NCBI GenBank assembly: GCA_963700895.1
Contig: CAVOZI010000008.1
Coordinates: 124,001 to 188,000 of the forward strand
Source: Anderseniella sp963700895
GTDB taxonomy: Bacteria; Pseudomonadota; Alphaproteobacteria; Rhizobiales; Aestuariivirgaceae
Direction: 5' to 3'
DNA: 64,000 bases
Shown here: piece after piece, positions 15,497 through 23,966 of the stretch
How the letters are laid out: each line of letters starts with the position of its first letter
Numbering within the stretch: position 1 is the first letter of the stretch
Made by a program: the position numbers and the translations under genes
The notes under the pieces: generated by a model
The model's database searches: none
What the model saw: the letters and a program-made list of their open reading frames with translations, nothing else
Told to the model about the DNA's origin: nothing

Positions 15497-15724
15497 CTGG
15501 GCAGCCCTCCTGCTCTCAAGGGCCAACCACGGCCCGTTGTCTTCACAGCAAGCCTCCCACGCTGCCCGGCCGCGGGCATTGATCCTTATCAACGCAGCTG
15601 GATCGGCTCATACCGGCAACGCCACTGGTCGCAATTGCACCATGACAGGACGCATGGCCGGAAGAAGCATCCGTTCAGTCGGCCTATCAAGGTGTTAGTT
15701 TTCTTCAACAGATGGAAAAATCCG

Positions 15725-17296
15725 ATGGCTGTAGAGCCCGAAGTTTCTGCTGAACCTGCCGGTGAACGCCGTGGCCGACGCGCTGGCGGTGGCGCCGAGA
15801 GCCGCCGTGCCGCCCGCCGGGGTGGCGGCGTCAAGGCCTTTCGCTACATCAAGCGCGAGATCCCGCTTTACGAGGTGCTCGGCGAGGAAGGTCTCAGCCT
15901 GATCGAGAACAACTGCGAAACCGTTCTGCAGGAAGTCGGCATCGACTTCCGCGACGACGCCGAAGCCCTGCAGATGTGGAAGGACGCCGGCGCCGACGTG
16001 AAGGCAGAGCGCGTGCGCTTTCCCAAGGGGCTGGTGCGCGGCCTGATCAAGACGGCGCCGTCGCAGTTCACCCAGTATGCCCGTAACCCCGAGCGCAACG
16101 TCGTCATCGGCGGCGATCACACCGTGTTTGCACCGGTTTACGGCCCGCCGTTCGTGCGCGATCTGCAGGGCGGCCGCCGCTATGCCACCATCGAGGACTT
16201 CCGCAACTTCGTGAAGCTGGCCTACATGGCACCGGCCATGCACCATTCGGGCGGTACTGTCTGCGAGCCTGTCGACATTCCCGTCGCCAAGCGTCACCTC
16301 GACATGGTCTACAGCCACATCCGGTATTCCGACAAGCCGTTCATGGGCTCGGTGACCGCGCCCGAGCGTGCAGAAGACAGCGTGACCATGGCGAAGATGG
16401 TTTTCGGCGACGAGTTCGTCGACCAGAACTGCGTGCTGATCAACCTGATCAACGCCAACTCGCCAATGGTGTTCGACGAGACCATGGTGGGGGCGTTGAA
16501 GGTCTATGCCCGCGCCGGGCAGGCCACGGTCATCTCGCCGTTCATCCTGGCTGGCGCCATGTCGCCGGTTACCGTCATCGGCACATTGACGCAGATTCTC
16601 GCCGAGGCATCGGTGGGCATGGCGTTTGCCCAGCTTTGCCGCCCCGGTGCGCCGGTGGTGTTCGGCACCTTTGCCTCGTCCATGTCGATGCAGTCGGGCG
16701 CGCCCACTTTCGGCACACCCGAGCCTGCCCACGTGCTGTTCGGCGCGGCTCAGCTCGCCCGCCGCCTCGGCGTGCCGTTCCGTTCCGGCGGCAGCCTGTG
16801 CGCCTCCAAGGTGCCCGATGCCCAGGCAGCCCATGAGAGCTCGAACACGCTGTTTCCCGGCGTACTGGCCGGCGTCAACTTCATGCTGCACGCCGCCGGC
16901 TGGCTGGAAGGTGGCCTGGTGTCGAGCTACGAGAAGTTCATCATCGACTGCGACCAGCTGTCGATGATGCAGCGCTTCACTTCGGGCGTTGACCTGAGCG
17001 AGAACGGCCAGGCGATGGATGCCATCGAGGAAGTCGGGCCCGGCAACCATTTTCTCGGCTGTGCCCACACCCAGCGCAACTTCGAGGATGCCTTCTGGCG
17101 CTCCAGCATCGCCGACAACAACTCCTTCGAGCAGTGGCTTGCTGAAGGCTCGCTCGACGCCGCCCAGCGCGCCAACATCACCTGGCAGCGGCAGCTGGCC
17201 GAGTATGTGGCGCCTGATCTGGACGAAAGCCTCGATGAGCAGCTGCAGGCATTCATGACCGCCCGCAAGCTGGACTTGCCTGACAGCGTGTCCTGA
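15725..17296 (+). CDS. trimethylamine methyltransferase (MttB) superfamily protein, paralogue 3
   Basis: This 523-residue MttB-superfamily protein has no in-frame TAG and stops at TGA. It shares with paralogue 2 the segments RDLQGGRRYATIEDFRNFVK, SPFILAGAMSPVTVIG, APVVFGTFASSMSMQSGAPTFGTPEP and EVGPGNHFLGCAHTQRNFE. It starts with an Arg/Gly-rich extension (ERRGRRAGGGAESRRAARRGGG), probably disordered. The ATG at 15725 has only a weak GGA upstream, but the longer frame crosses the uspA promoter region and is rejected. The expected role is demethylation of an unknown methylated amine to a corrinoid protein. A strong terminator follows at 17338. Confidence 0.9.
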   Translation: MAVEPEVSAEPAGERRGRRAGGGAESRRAARRGGGVKAFRYIKREIPLYEVLGEEGLSLIENNCETVLQEVGIDFRDDAEALQMWKDAGADVKAERVRFPKGLVRGLIKTAPSQFTQYARNPERNVVIGGDHTVFAPVYGPPFVRDLQGGRRYATIEDFRNFVKLAYMAPAMHHSGGTVCEPVDIPVAKRHLDMVYSHIRYSDKPFMGSVTAPERAEDSVTMAKMVFGDEFVDQNCVLINLINANSPMVFDETMVGALKVYARAGQATVISPFILAGAMSPVTVIGTLTQILAEASVGMAFAQLCRPGAPVVFGTFASSMSMQSGAPTFGTPEPAHVLFGAAQLARRLGVPFRSGGSLCASKVPDAQAAHESSNTLFPGVLAGVNFMLHAAGWLEGGLVSSYEKFIIDCDQLSMMQRFTSGVDLSENGQAMDAIEEVGPGNHFLGCAHTQRNFEDAFWRSSIADNNSFEQWLAEGSLDAAQRANITWQRQLAEYVAPDLDESLDEQLQAFMTARKLDLPDSVS

Positions 17297-17337
17297 TACC
17301 GGGCCGCGGGCATCTGAACGCAGGCTCCTGTCAATGT

Positions 17338-17375
17338 GGCGCACCGGCTTCGAACGCTGGTGCGCCTTTCTTTTT
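17338..17375 (+). terminator. strong rho-independent terminator after the third mttB gene
   Basis: GGCGCACC (17338-17345) pairs with GGTGCGCC (17359-17366), extended inward by three more pairs, and is followed by TTTCTTTTT. The remaining stretch to 17595 (about 220 nt) holds no recognisable gene and presumably contains the promoter of the next one, which has a GGGAGGAGG ribosome-binding site at 17578-17586. Confidence 0.8.
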
Positions 17376-17595
17376 GTCTCAAAACCACATTTTCATGTCG
17401 CGTTTCGGTAGTGCGGCAGCCGCACGGCTGCTGTCATTCTGTCGCAGCTCTGCAAATGTCACAACTTGGAGAGCGTTTCCGGCCCCAGGTCTTGCACGCA
17501 AGCGTATGGCTGTTAGGGTATGCACAGTGAAGTACAGCAATTCCGTTCCGGGAGGCTGGACCACTTCGAGTTGAAACGGGAGGAGGAACCCCTTT

Positions 17596-19261
17596 ATGTC
17601 TGACAAGGAAAATACCTGGATTCCGCGGCTGAAGCAGTATCTTGCTGAAGGCAAGATCGATCGCCGCGAGTTCGTTCGCTACTGTGCGCTGCTCGGCATG
17701 TCTGCCGGCGCCGCCTACATGTGGGCCGGCAAGATCACCGGCCAGCCGTTTGCCCCGCCGGCCAAGGCTGCTGAACTGCCCAAGGGCGGCACCCTGAGGA
17801 TCGCAATGCGCGTTCCCAAGATCGAGACGCCGCACACCTTCTCCTGGGTTTATGACTTCAACATCACCCGTCAGCAGATCCGTTATGCCACGCGCACCGG
17901 TGTGGACAATGTGACCCGCCCCGACCTGTGCACGTGGAAGGCGTCCGATGACCTCAAGACCTGGACCCTGACGATGAACGACGTCGACTGGTACAAGGGT
18001 GGCAAGGTCACTGCCGAGCAGGTGGCCTGGAACATCAAGCGCTGCCTTGATCCCGCAGTGGGTTCGTCGGTTGTGGGCCTGATGAAGGGCTACATGCTGA
18101 ACGAAATCGACTCGGGCACCAAGGACGACAAGGGCAACCCGGTGATGACCACCGAGATCTGGGATGCCAACGCCATTGAGGTCAAGGACGAGAAGACGCT
18201 CGTGCTGAACCTGAAGGAAGCCCAGGTCGCTGTTCCGGAACACCTGTTCCACTATCCGTTCCCGATCATGGATCCTGCTGAAGGCGGCAAGTTCGAGGTT
18301 GGTTCGAACGGCAACGGTCACTTTGAACTGGTTGAGTTTGAAGTGGGCCGCAAGGCTGTGCTGAAGAAGCGTGAAGGCTCGCCTGCCCACCTCGACATGA
18401 TCGAGTTCATTGACCTTGGCGACAACACGGCAGCGACTGCTGCTGCGATCCAGTCCAAGCAGGTCGACGGCGCCTATGAAGGTAACGTTGAGCAGTTCGC
18501 ATCTGTTCAAGGGGATGGATCACGTCGATATCTACGCCAAGACGACTGCGACTACTGCCGTTGCCCGCACACGCCTTGACCAGGAACAGTTCAAGGATGC
18601 CCGCGTACGCAAGGCCATGCGCCTGGCCGTAGACGTGCCGAAGACCGTGGAAATTGCGGTGGGCGAGCAGGGTTCTGCTGCCGAGCATCACCACGTGTGC
18701 CCGGTCCATCCGGACTACAAGCAGCTGCCTGAGATGACCCGCAATGTCGAGGAAGCCAAGAAGCTTCTGGCAGATGCAGGGCATCCGAACGGCATCGATG
18801 TCGAAATTAGCTGCAAGCCTGATCCGGCATGGGAACTGGCAACGGTGGAAGCCATGGTCGAGCAGTGGAAGGAAGCCAATATCCGCTGCACGATCAACGT
18901 GCTGCCATCCGCCAAGTTCTGGGACGTCTGGGACAAGGTGCCGTTCGGCTTCACCTCCTGGGTGCACCGCCCGCTCGGCTTCATGGTGCTGGGCCTTGCC
19001 TACCGCAGTGGCGTGCCGTGGAATGAGTCTGCTTACTCGAACGCCGAGTTTGACAATGTCCTGACCCAGGCTGAAGGCACTCTCGATATCGAGGCTCGCC
19101 GTGAACTGATCGGCAAGCTTGAGCAGATTATGCAGGAGGACGGCCCGATCATCCAGCCGATATGGCTGAAGATCTACATGCCGATGGACAAGAAGGTGAA
19201 GGGTTTCGACCTGCACCCGACCCGCTACTTCTTCTGCGAGGACTACGCCGTCGAAGCCTGA
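17596..19261 (+). pseudogene. peptide/dipeptide-type ABC transporter substrate-binding protein gene with a +1 frameshift
   Basis: Two frames together encode a family-5 extracellular solute-binding protein of about 555 residues. Codons from 17596 give an N-terminal RREFVRYCALLGMSAGAAYMW signal-like segment, then PKGGTLRIAMRVPKIETPHTFSWVYDFNITRQQ and the lobe-I domain up to EGNVEQFA (18499-18501). One extra base at about 18502 shifts the frame. Homology resumes with LFKGMDHVDIYAKTTATTAVARTRLDQ and runs intact to 19261. Both halves are otherwise undamaged, so a recent mutation or sequencing error is likely. No permease or ATPase gene is adjacent; the nearest peptide ABC system is at 34-40 kb. 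A terminator follows. Confidence 0.85.
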
Positions 19262-19287
19262 TCGCCAGGCGAAACGAAAAAACCGCG

Positions 19288-19319
19288 CCCTTCCGGCAAC
19301 TTGCCGGAAGGGTGTTTTC
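19288..19319 (+). terminator. rho-independent terminator after the frameshifted solute-binding protein gene
   Basis: CCCTTCCGGCAA (19288-19299) is repeated inverted as TTGCCGGAAGGG (19301-19312), giving a long GC-rich stem. TGTTTTCATTTT follows. It lies 27 nt after the stop at 19261. Confidence 0.8.
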
Positions 19320-19400
19320 ATTTTGGCGTTTGACGAAACTGTCCGCTGTCGGCTTTCATGCGGGTCCGCGTGACAAATCAGCAGAATGGACAGGGAAGAA

Positions 19401-20513
19401 ATGAACACCCACAAGGGCACCGCCGGTTTCATGGCCATGAAGGGCGCCGGCTACTACTCCAAGGCGACCATCGGGGCAAAGCACGTGATGGACAACGCTG
19501 CCGGTCTTGTGCTGGACGCCATTGACCGCATGGCTCCAGCCGATGACGGCTCCATCTTCCGTGCAACGGATATGGGCGCTGCCGATGGTGGAACCAGCGT
19601 GGACCTGTGGCGCCGTGTCCTGAAGGACGTGCGCGCCCGCGTCCCGTCGCGGCCCATCGAGATGGTCTATACCGACCTGCCGCGCAACGACTTCGCCCAG
19701 GTGTTCCGGATGATCCACGGCCAGACCGACATCCAGAGCTACTACCCCGAGATCGGCGATCTCTACGTGTTTGCCTCCGGCACCTCGTTCCACCAGAACA
19801 TCTTTCCGGCTGAAACGCTGGACCTCGGCTTCTCCGCGACCGCCTCGCACTACATCTCGACCACGCCCTGCAACATCACCGGCCACGTTCACATGGTGGG
19901 CGCCAGCGGGGCCGAACGTCAGGCGTTCGAGAAGCAGGGGGCGAAGGACTGGGAGAAGATGCTGCTGCAACGCACCCGCGAGCTGAAACCCGGCGGGCGG
20001 CTGTGCCTGTTCAATTTTGGCATTGACGAGGAGGGCCGCTATCTCGGCCACACCGGCGGGGTGAGCATGTTCGACGAGTTCAACCGGCATTGGCGCGCCA
20101 TGGCCAACGATGGGCTGATCAGCGAGGATGAGTACCTCAACACCAATTTCCCGCAGCATTACCGCACGGTGCCCGAATTCATCGCGCCGCTGGAAGACAC
20201 CAGCAGCCCGGTTTACAAGGCCGGTCTCAGGCTTGAACTCATCGAGACGCGGGTGGTGCGTTGCCCCTTTGAGCAGGACTTCACCGAAAACCACAAGGAC
20301 GCCGCCCGCTTTGCAGTCGAGTATCTGCCGACATTGCGTTCATGGTCAGAGGCAACCTTCCTCGGCGGACTTGACGACGCGCGCCCGGCCGAACAACGGC
20401 AATCGCTGATGGACGAATTTTATGGCCGCTACCAGCAGGCGGTTGCCGCAGCGCCACAGGGCCATGCCATGGACTATGTGCACGCCTACCTGATCTGCCG
20501 CAAGGAGGGCTGA
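19401..20513 (+). CDS. SABATH-family S-adenosylmethionine-dependent carboxyl methyltransferase
   Basis: The 370-residue protein matches the SABATH (salicylate/jasmonate/benzoate carboxyl methyltransferase) fold best known from plants. Visible motifs are MKGAGYYSKATIGAKHV, the SAM-binding ATDMGAADGGTS, YTDLPRNDFAQVF, FASGTSFHQNIFPAETLDLGFSATASHYIS and LKPGGRLCLFNFG. The aromatic Trp usual in the SSxxW motif is replaced (ASHYIS), so the substrate may differ. The start at 19401 follows AGGGAAG; an ATG at 19386 is also in frame. It is 8 nt ahead of an Ldh-family dehydrogenase and an FAD oxidase gene, so a catabolic operon is likely. The substrate is unknown. Confidence 0.8.
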   Translation: MNTHKGTAGFMAMKGAGYYSKATIGAKHVMDNAAGLVLDAIDRMAPADDGSIFRATDMGAADGGTSVDLWRRVLKDVRARVPSRPIEMVYTDLPRNDFAQVFRMIHGQTDIQSYYPEIGDLYVFASGTSFHQNIFPAETLDLGFSATASHYISTTPCNITGHVHMVGASGAERQAFEKQGAKDWEKMLLQRTRELKPGGRLCLFNFGIDEEGRYLGHTGGVSMFDEFNRHWRAMANDGLISEDEYLNTNFPQHYRTVPEFIAPLEDTSSPVYKAGLRLELIETRVVRCPFEQDFTENHKDAARFAVEYLPTLRSWSEATFLGGLDDARPAEQRQSLMDEFYGRYQQAVAAAPQGHAMDYVHAYLICRKEG

Positions 20514-20521
20514 CCCGCGAC

Positions 20522-21535
20522 ATGGCGAGAAAAGCAACCACGGCGATCGATATCGAGAAGGCCCGCCGCCTTGCCATGCGGGCGCTGACGAAGAACGGCG
20601 CCACCCGCGCCAATGTGCATTACCTGGTCGACCAGATCATCGACAGCGAGATGGTGGGCATGGCCAGCCACGGCTTCTTCTGGCTGCCGGTCTACGTGTC
20701 TCACTTGAAGTGCGGCAAGGTCGACGGCAAGGTCAGGCCCTCCGTCACCCGTCTGTCGCCAGTGGCGTTCCGGGCGGATGCGCACTCGGGCTTTGCTCAC
20801 CCGGCCATCGAGGCAGGGTTCAGGAAGCTGGTCCCGGCGGCAAAGAAGTACGGTATTGCGGGGCTTTCTGTCACCAACTCCTACAACTGCGGCAGGCTTG
20901 CCGGCCATACCGAGCGTCTGGCCTGCGACGGCCTGCTGGCGTTCGGCTTCACCAATGCGCCGGCCTCCATCGCCCCGCCTGGCGGCACGAAGGCCGTCAT
21001 CGGCACCAACCCGGTCTCCATGGCAGCACCTGACGGCAAGGGTGGTGTGGGCTTCGTGGTCGACCAGTCTTCTTCGGTCGTCGCCAAGTCCGAGGTGATG
21101 CGCCATGCTGCCCGCGGCGAGCCGATCCCGGCGGGCTGGGCGCTGGACGCAGACGGCAACGTGACCACCGATCCCAAGCAGGCAGCCACCATGGCGCCCG
21201 CCGGCGGCTACAAGGGCTTCAACCAGGGTCTCATGGTGGAAACCATGTCGGCGCTGATGTCGGGAGCAACGCTTGGGTCAGCCATGTCGCCGTTTGCAAC
21301 GGACGCGGGCGGCCCATGCAATTCCGGCCAGTTCTTCATCGCCATCGATCCGCAAGGCTTCTCGGGTGCACTGTTTGCCGACCGCTTCGCCCAGTTGGCA
21401 AGCAGCGTTGGGGCTCAGGGCGATGCACGGTTGCCCGGCACGCGCCGGCTGAAATTGCGCGAAAACAGTGCCGCAGCTGGCACTATTGAGGTGGATCGCG
21501 ACCTGCTAAAGCGGGTGAGAGACCTCACCCGCTGA
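20522..21535 (+). CDS. Ldh family (malate/L-lactate/delta1-piperideine-2-carboxylate) oxidoreductase
   Basis: The 337-residue NAD(P)-dependent protein of the Ldh_2 family has MASHGFFWLPVYVSHLKCGKVDG near the N-terminus, RADAHSGFAHPAI, GIAGLSVTNSYNCGRLAGHTERLA and the dinucleotide-proximal NAPASIAPPGGTKAVIGTNPVSMAAP. Members reduce or oxidise 2-oxo/2-hydroxy acids, ureidoglycolate or cyclic imino acids. The substrate cannot be fixed. It lies 8 nt after the SABATH methyltransferase gene and 24 nt before the LhgO-like gene, so the three are probably co-transcribed and act on one hydroxy- or imino-acid pathway (inference). Confidence 0.85.
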   Translation: MARKATTAIDIEKARRLAMRALTKNGATRANVHYLVDQIIDSEMVGMASHGFFWLPVYVSHLKCGKVDGKVRPSVTRLSPVAFRADAHSGFAHPAIEAGFRKLVPAAKKYGIAGLSVTNSYNCGRLAGHTERLACDGLLAFGFTNAPASIAPPGGTKAVIGTNPVSMAAPDGKGGVGFVVDQSSSVVAKSEVMRHAARGEPIPAGWALDADGNVTTDPKQAATMAPAGGYKGFNQGLMVETMSALMSGATLGSAMSPFATDAGGPCNSGQFFIAIDPQGFSGALFADRFAQLASSVGAQGDARLPGTRRLKLRENSAAAGTIEVDRDLLKRVRDLTR

Positions 21536-21559
21536 CCTGTTTCGGGAGCGATTGCCCGC

Positions 21560-22675
21560 ATGGCCGTGGACTACGAAATCGACTGCGTTGTGGCTGGCGC
21601 CGGGGCGATTGGCCTTGCCATCGCCCGTGAACTGGCGCAGGCCGGGCGTGAGGTGCTGATCCTCGAGTCGGAGGAGGCCTATGGCCGTGGCGTGTCATCG
21701 CGTTCAAGCGAGGTGATCCACGCCGGCATGTACTACACGCCTGGATCCCTGCGCGCGAAGCTGTGCGTTGAGGGCAAGTGGCTGCTCTACGACTTCATGA
21801 GAAAGCACAATGTCGCCCATACCAATTGCGGCAAGCTGATCGTGGCGACGTCGGCCGAGGAAGTACCGATCCTCGAGACCATCATGCAAAAGGGCGCCAC
21901 CAATGGCGTCGATGATCTGAAGTGGCTGGATGCCGCACAGGCCATCGCGCTGGAACCGGCGTTGTCCTGCAAAGCTGCAATCCTCTCGCCCTCAACCGGC
22001 ATGATGGATTCAGCCGGTATCATGCTGGCGCTGCTGGGCGAGGCCGAGAATGCGGGCGCATCGCTGGCGGTCAGGGCGCCGGTGGTGGGCGGCCGGGTTG
22101 GCGGCTCACTGATCGAGATCGACACGGGCGGCGATGAACCGATGACCATCGGCTGCAACCTGTTCGTCAACTCCACCGGCCTTTATGCGCCGCATGTGGC
22201 CGCAAGCCTCGAAGGGCTGGACGCTGCCCACGTGCCGACCGCCTACTACGGCAAGGGCAGCTATTTCTCCATTGCCGGCAAGGCGCCGTTCTCGCACCTC
22301 ATTTATCCATGTCCCATCGTCGGTGGGCTTGGAGTTCACCTCACCATCGACGTGGGCGGGCAGGCCCGGTTCGGTCCGGACGTCGAATGGGTGGATGAAC
22401 CGAATTACGAGGTCGATCCCCGCCGCGCCGACGAGTTCTACGCGCTGGTGCGCAAGTATTGGCCCGGCCTGCCGGACGGTGCGCTGCAACCGTCCTATGC
22501 CGGCGTGCGCCCCAAGATCGTGCCGCCCGGCGTGCAAACCCAGGACTTCCGCATTGACTGCCCGCAGGTTCACGGCGTACCGGGGCTCATCAACCTGTTC
22601 GGCATGGAAAGTCCCGGCCTTACCTCGTCTCTGGCCATTGGCCGGTACGTCATGGATATCGTGCGATCCATGTGA
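21560..22675 (+). CDS. FAD-dependent oxidoreductase, L-2-hydroxyglutarate oxidase (LhgO)-like
   Basis: The 371-residue DAO-superfamily protein starts with a Rossmann FAD-binding motif (DCVVAGAGAIGLAIARELAQAGREVLILE). It has the LhgO-like SSRSSEVIHAGMYYTPGSLRAKLCVEGK motif and ends with GLINLFGMESPGLTSSLAIGRYVMD. Known members oxidise L-2-hydroxyglutarate or related 2-hydroxy acids and pass electrons to the respiratory chain. It is the third gene of the methyltransferase/Ldh/oxidase unit and precedes a taurine-type ABC transporter, so the imported compound may feed it. The precise substrate is unproven. Confidence 0.85.
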   Translation: MAVDYEIDCVVAGAGAIGLAIARELAQAGREVLILESEEAYGRGVSSRSSEVIHAGMYYTPGSLRAKLCVEGKWLLYDFMRKHNVAHTNCGKLIVATSAEEVPILETIMQKGATNGVDDLKWLDAAQAIALEPALSCKAAILSPSTGMMDSAGIMLALLGEAENAGASLAVRAPVVGGRVGGSLIEIDTGGDEPMTIGCNLFVNSTGLYAPHVAASLEGLDAAHVPTAYYGKGSYFSIAGKAPFSHLIYPCPIVGGLGVHLTIDVGGQARFGPDVEWVDEPNYEVDPRRADEFYALVRKYWPGLPDGALQPSYAGVRPKIVPPGVQTQDFRIDCPQVHGVPGLINLFGMESPGLTSSLAIGRYVMDIVRSM

Positions 22676-22842
22676 TTTGCCCGATCATTGGGCATGGCAC
22701 CAGCCAGCTTTATTTTTGGGTCCAGCCACCCTGTGCCATTGCGCCGCATGCTTGCACCGTTCCATACTCAAAACCGCGCGAAAATAGCGCATTTGCAATC
22801 TGCCTGTTGCAGATGAGCAGGATCAATACAGGGAGTTCAGGA

Positions 22843-23814
22843 ATGAAGAAGTTCTTCAAGGCGGCGTTTATGGCTGGTGCCGGCATCGCTGCAATTGCCA
22901 TATCTTCGGCTGCTAACGCGGCTGACAAGGTCAACGTTGCCTTCTTTCTCGAGTGGGCCACGCCGAACCAGATTGCCAAGGTTGACAAGGCGTATGATCA
23001 GGCCATGGGCGTCGAGGTGAACTGGACCGACTTCTCTACTGGCGTCGCCATGACTGAAGCCATGCTCGCTGGCGACATCGACATTGCCTTTTCGCAAGGC
23101 CTGGCTCCATTCGTGACTGCCATCCAGCAGGGCGCACCTTTGAAGATGGTGGGCATCGCTGTGGTATATGAAGCAAACAACTGCTTTGTGAAGAACGGCC
23201 TTGGCATCGACTCCTCGAACGCCTCTGAGCTCGAAGGTAAGACGGTTGCAGTGCCGCTCAACACAATGGCCGACTATGCCTTCCGCCGCTATATGGACGC
23301 GCTCAAGGTTGATATCTCCAAGATCAAGATCGTTGACCAGGCCCCGGCTGACGGCGCCAAGTCGCTGGCAGACGGCGCCGTCGACATGGCCTGCATCTTC
23401 GGCGGCGACTCCGCCAAGGCTGCCGGCGAAGTCGGTACCCCGATCATGACCAAGGAACAGAAGATCGAAGCCGGTATCGGTTCGTTCGACGTCATCTCGG
23501 TGACCGAGAAGTTCGCAACCGAGAACCCCGAACTGCTGAAGTCGTTCCTGCAGGTCACCGAAGAAGCCAACAAGGCATGGACCGGCTCTGACGAGCAGAT
23601 CGCCAAGGTGGCGAAGGACGCCGGCATGAGCGTCGAGACCACGAAGAACCAGATGGCCGACTTCATCTTCCCGTCCAGCGCCGAGCAGAAAGAAAAGTAC
23701 TTCGGCAAGGACGGCGTCGCAGCTCAGGCTGCTGCATCGCTCGGCCTGGTATTCTCGGGTGATTCCGACGGTGCCGCCATCGCCAAGACGATCGACGGCT
23801 CGTTCCTGCCGTAA
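22843..23814 (+). CDS. taurine/nitrate-type ABC transporter substrate-binding protein
   Basis: The 323-residue periplasmic protein has a Sec signal peptide (MKKFFKAAFMAGAG, cleaved after SSAANA). A TauA/SsuA-like binding fold follows: ADKVNVAFFLEWATPNQIAKVDKAYDQAMG, MTEAMLAGDIDIAFSQGLAPFVTAI and VAVPLNTMADYAFRRYM. The start at 22843 gives the signal peptide directly; CAGGGAG lies about 9 nt upstream. It heads a three-gene importer with the ATPase and permease that follow. A hairpin after its stop probably raises its expression relative to those genes. The substrate is not determined; taurine or another sulfonate or amine is possible. Confidence 0.88.
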   Translation: MKKFFKAAFMAGAGIAAIAISSAANAADKVNVAFFLEWATPNQIAKVDKAYDQAMGVEVNWTDFSTGVAMTEAMLAGDIDIAFSQGLAPFVTAIQQGAPLKMVGIAVVYEANNCFVKNGLGIDSSNASELEGKTVAVPLNTMADYAFRRYMDALKVDISKIKIVDQAPADGAKSLADGAVDMACIFGGDSAKAAGEVGTPIMTKEQKIEAGIGSFDVISVTEKFATENPELLKSFLQVTEEANKAWTGSDEQIAKVAKDAGMSVETTKNQMADFIFPSSAEQKEKYFGKDGVAAQAAASLGLVFSGDSDGAAIAKTIDGSFLP

Positions 23815-23828
23815 TCGCAACAGTATGG

Positions 23829-23857
23829 TGGAAGGGCCGCGGGTGGCGGTCCTTCCA
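23829..23857 (+). terminator. intercistronic hairpin between binding-protein and ATPase genes
   Basis: TGGAAGGGCCG (23829-23839) pairs with CGGTCCTTCCA (23847-23857) around a 7-nt loop, with one G-U pair. No T tract follows, so partial termination or 3'-end mRNA stabilisation of the binding-protein message is more likely than full termination. Confidence 0.55.
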
Positions 23858-23966
23858 CGATCAACCTTTGTAAGCGTACGGCGGATGTGAGCGGGCCGGA
23901 GCGGGCAAAATGTGCCCACGTCCAGGGAGCAATTCCTTATCCGGGAGCGCGTCAGTTTGGGGCAGT

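Noticed and set aside
15173..15724. Upstream extension of the third mttB frame
   Set aside because: It lies opposite the uspA gene and through its promoter region. The conserved protein starts at about 15725.
4053..17296. Possible pyrrolysine (TAG) sites in the MttB genes
   Set aside because: All three frames are uninterrupted, end in TGA and have normal length, so no UAG recoding is needed.
15695..17344. 549-codon minus-strand open frame opposite the third mttB gene
   Set aside because: It is a mirror of a high-GC coding gene. The plus-strand frame carries all MttB motifs and the antisense translation has none.
17297..17595. Possible gene or RNA in the 299-nt gap before the binding-protein gene
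   Set aside because: Only a terminator and a ribosome-binding site are recognisable. Short frames here have no Shine-Dalgarno or coding character, and no tRNA-like cloverleaf was seen.
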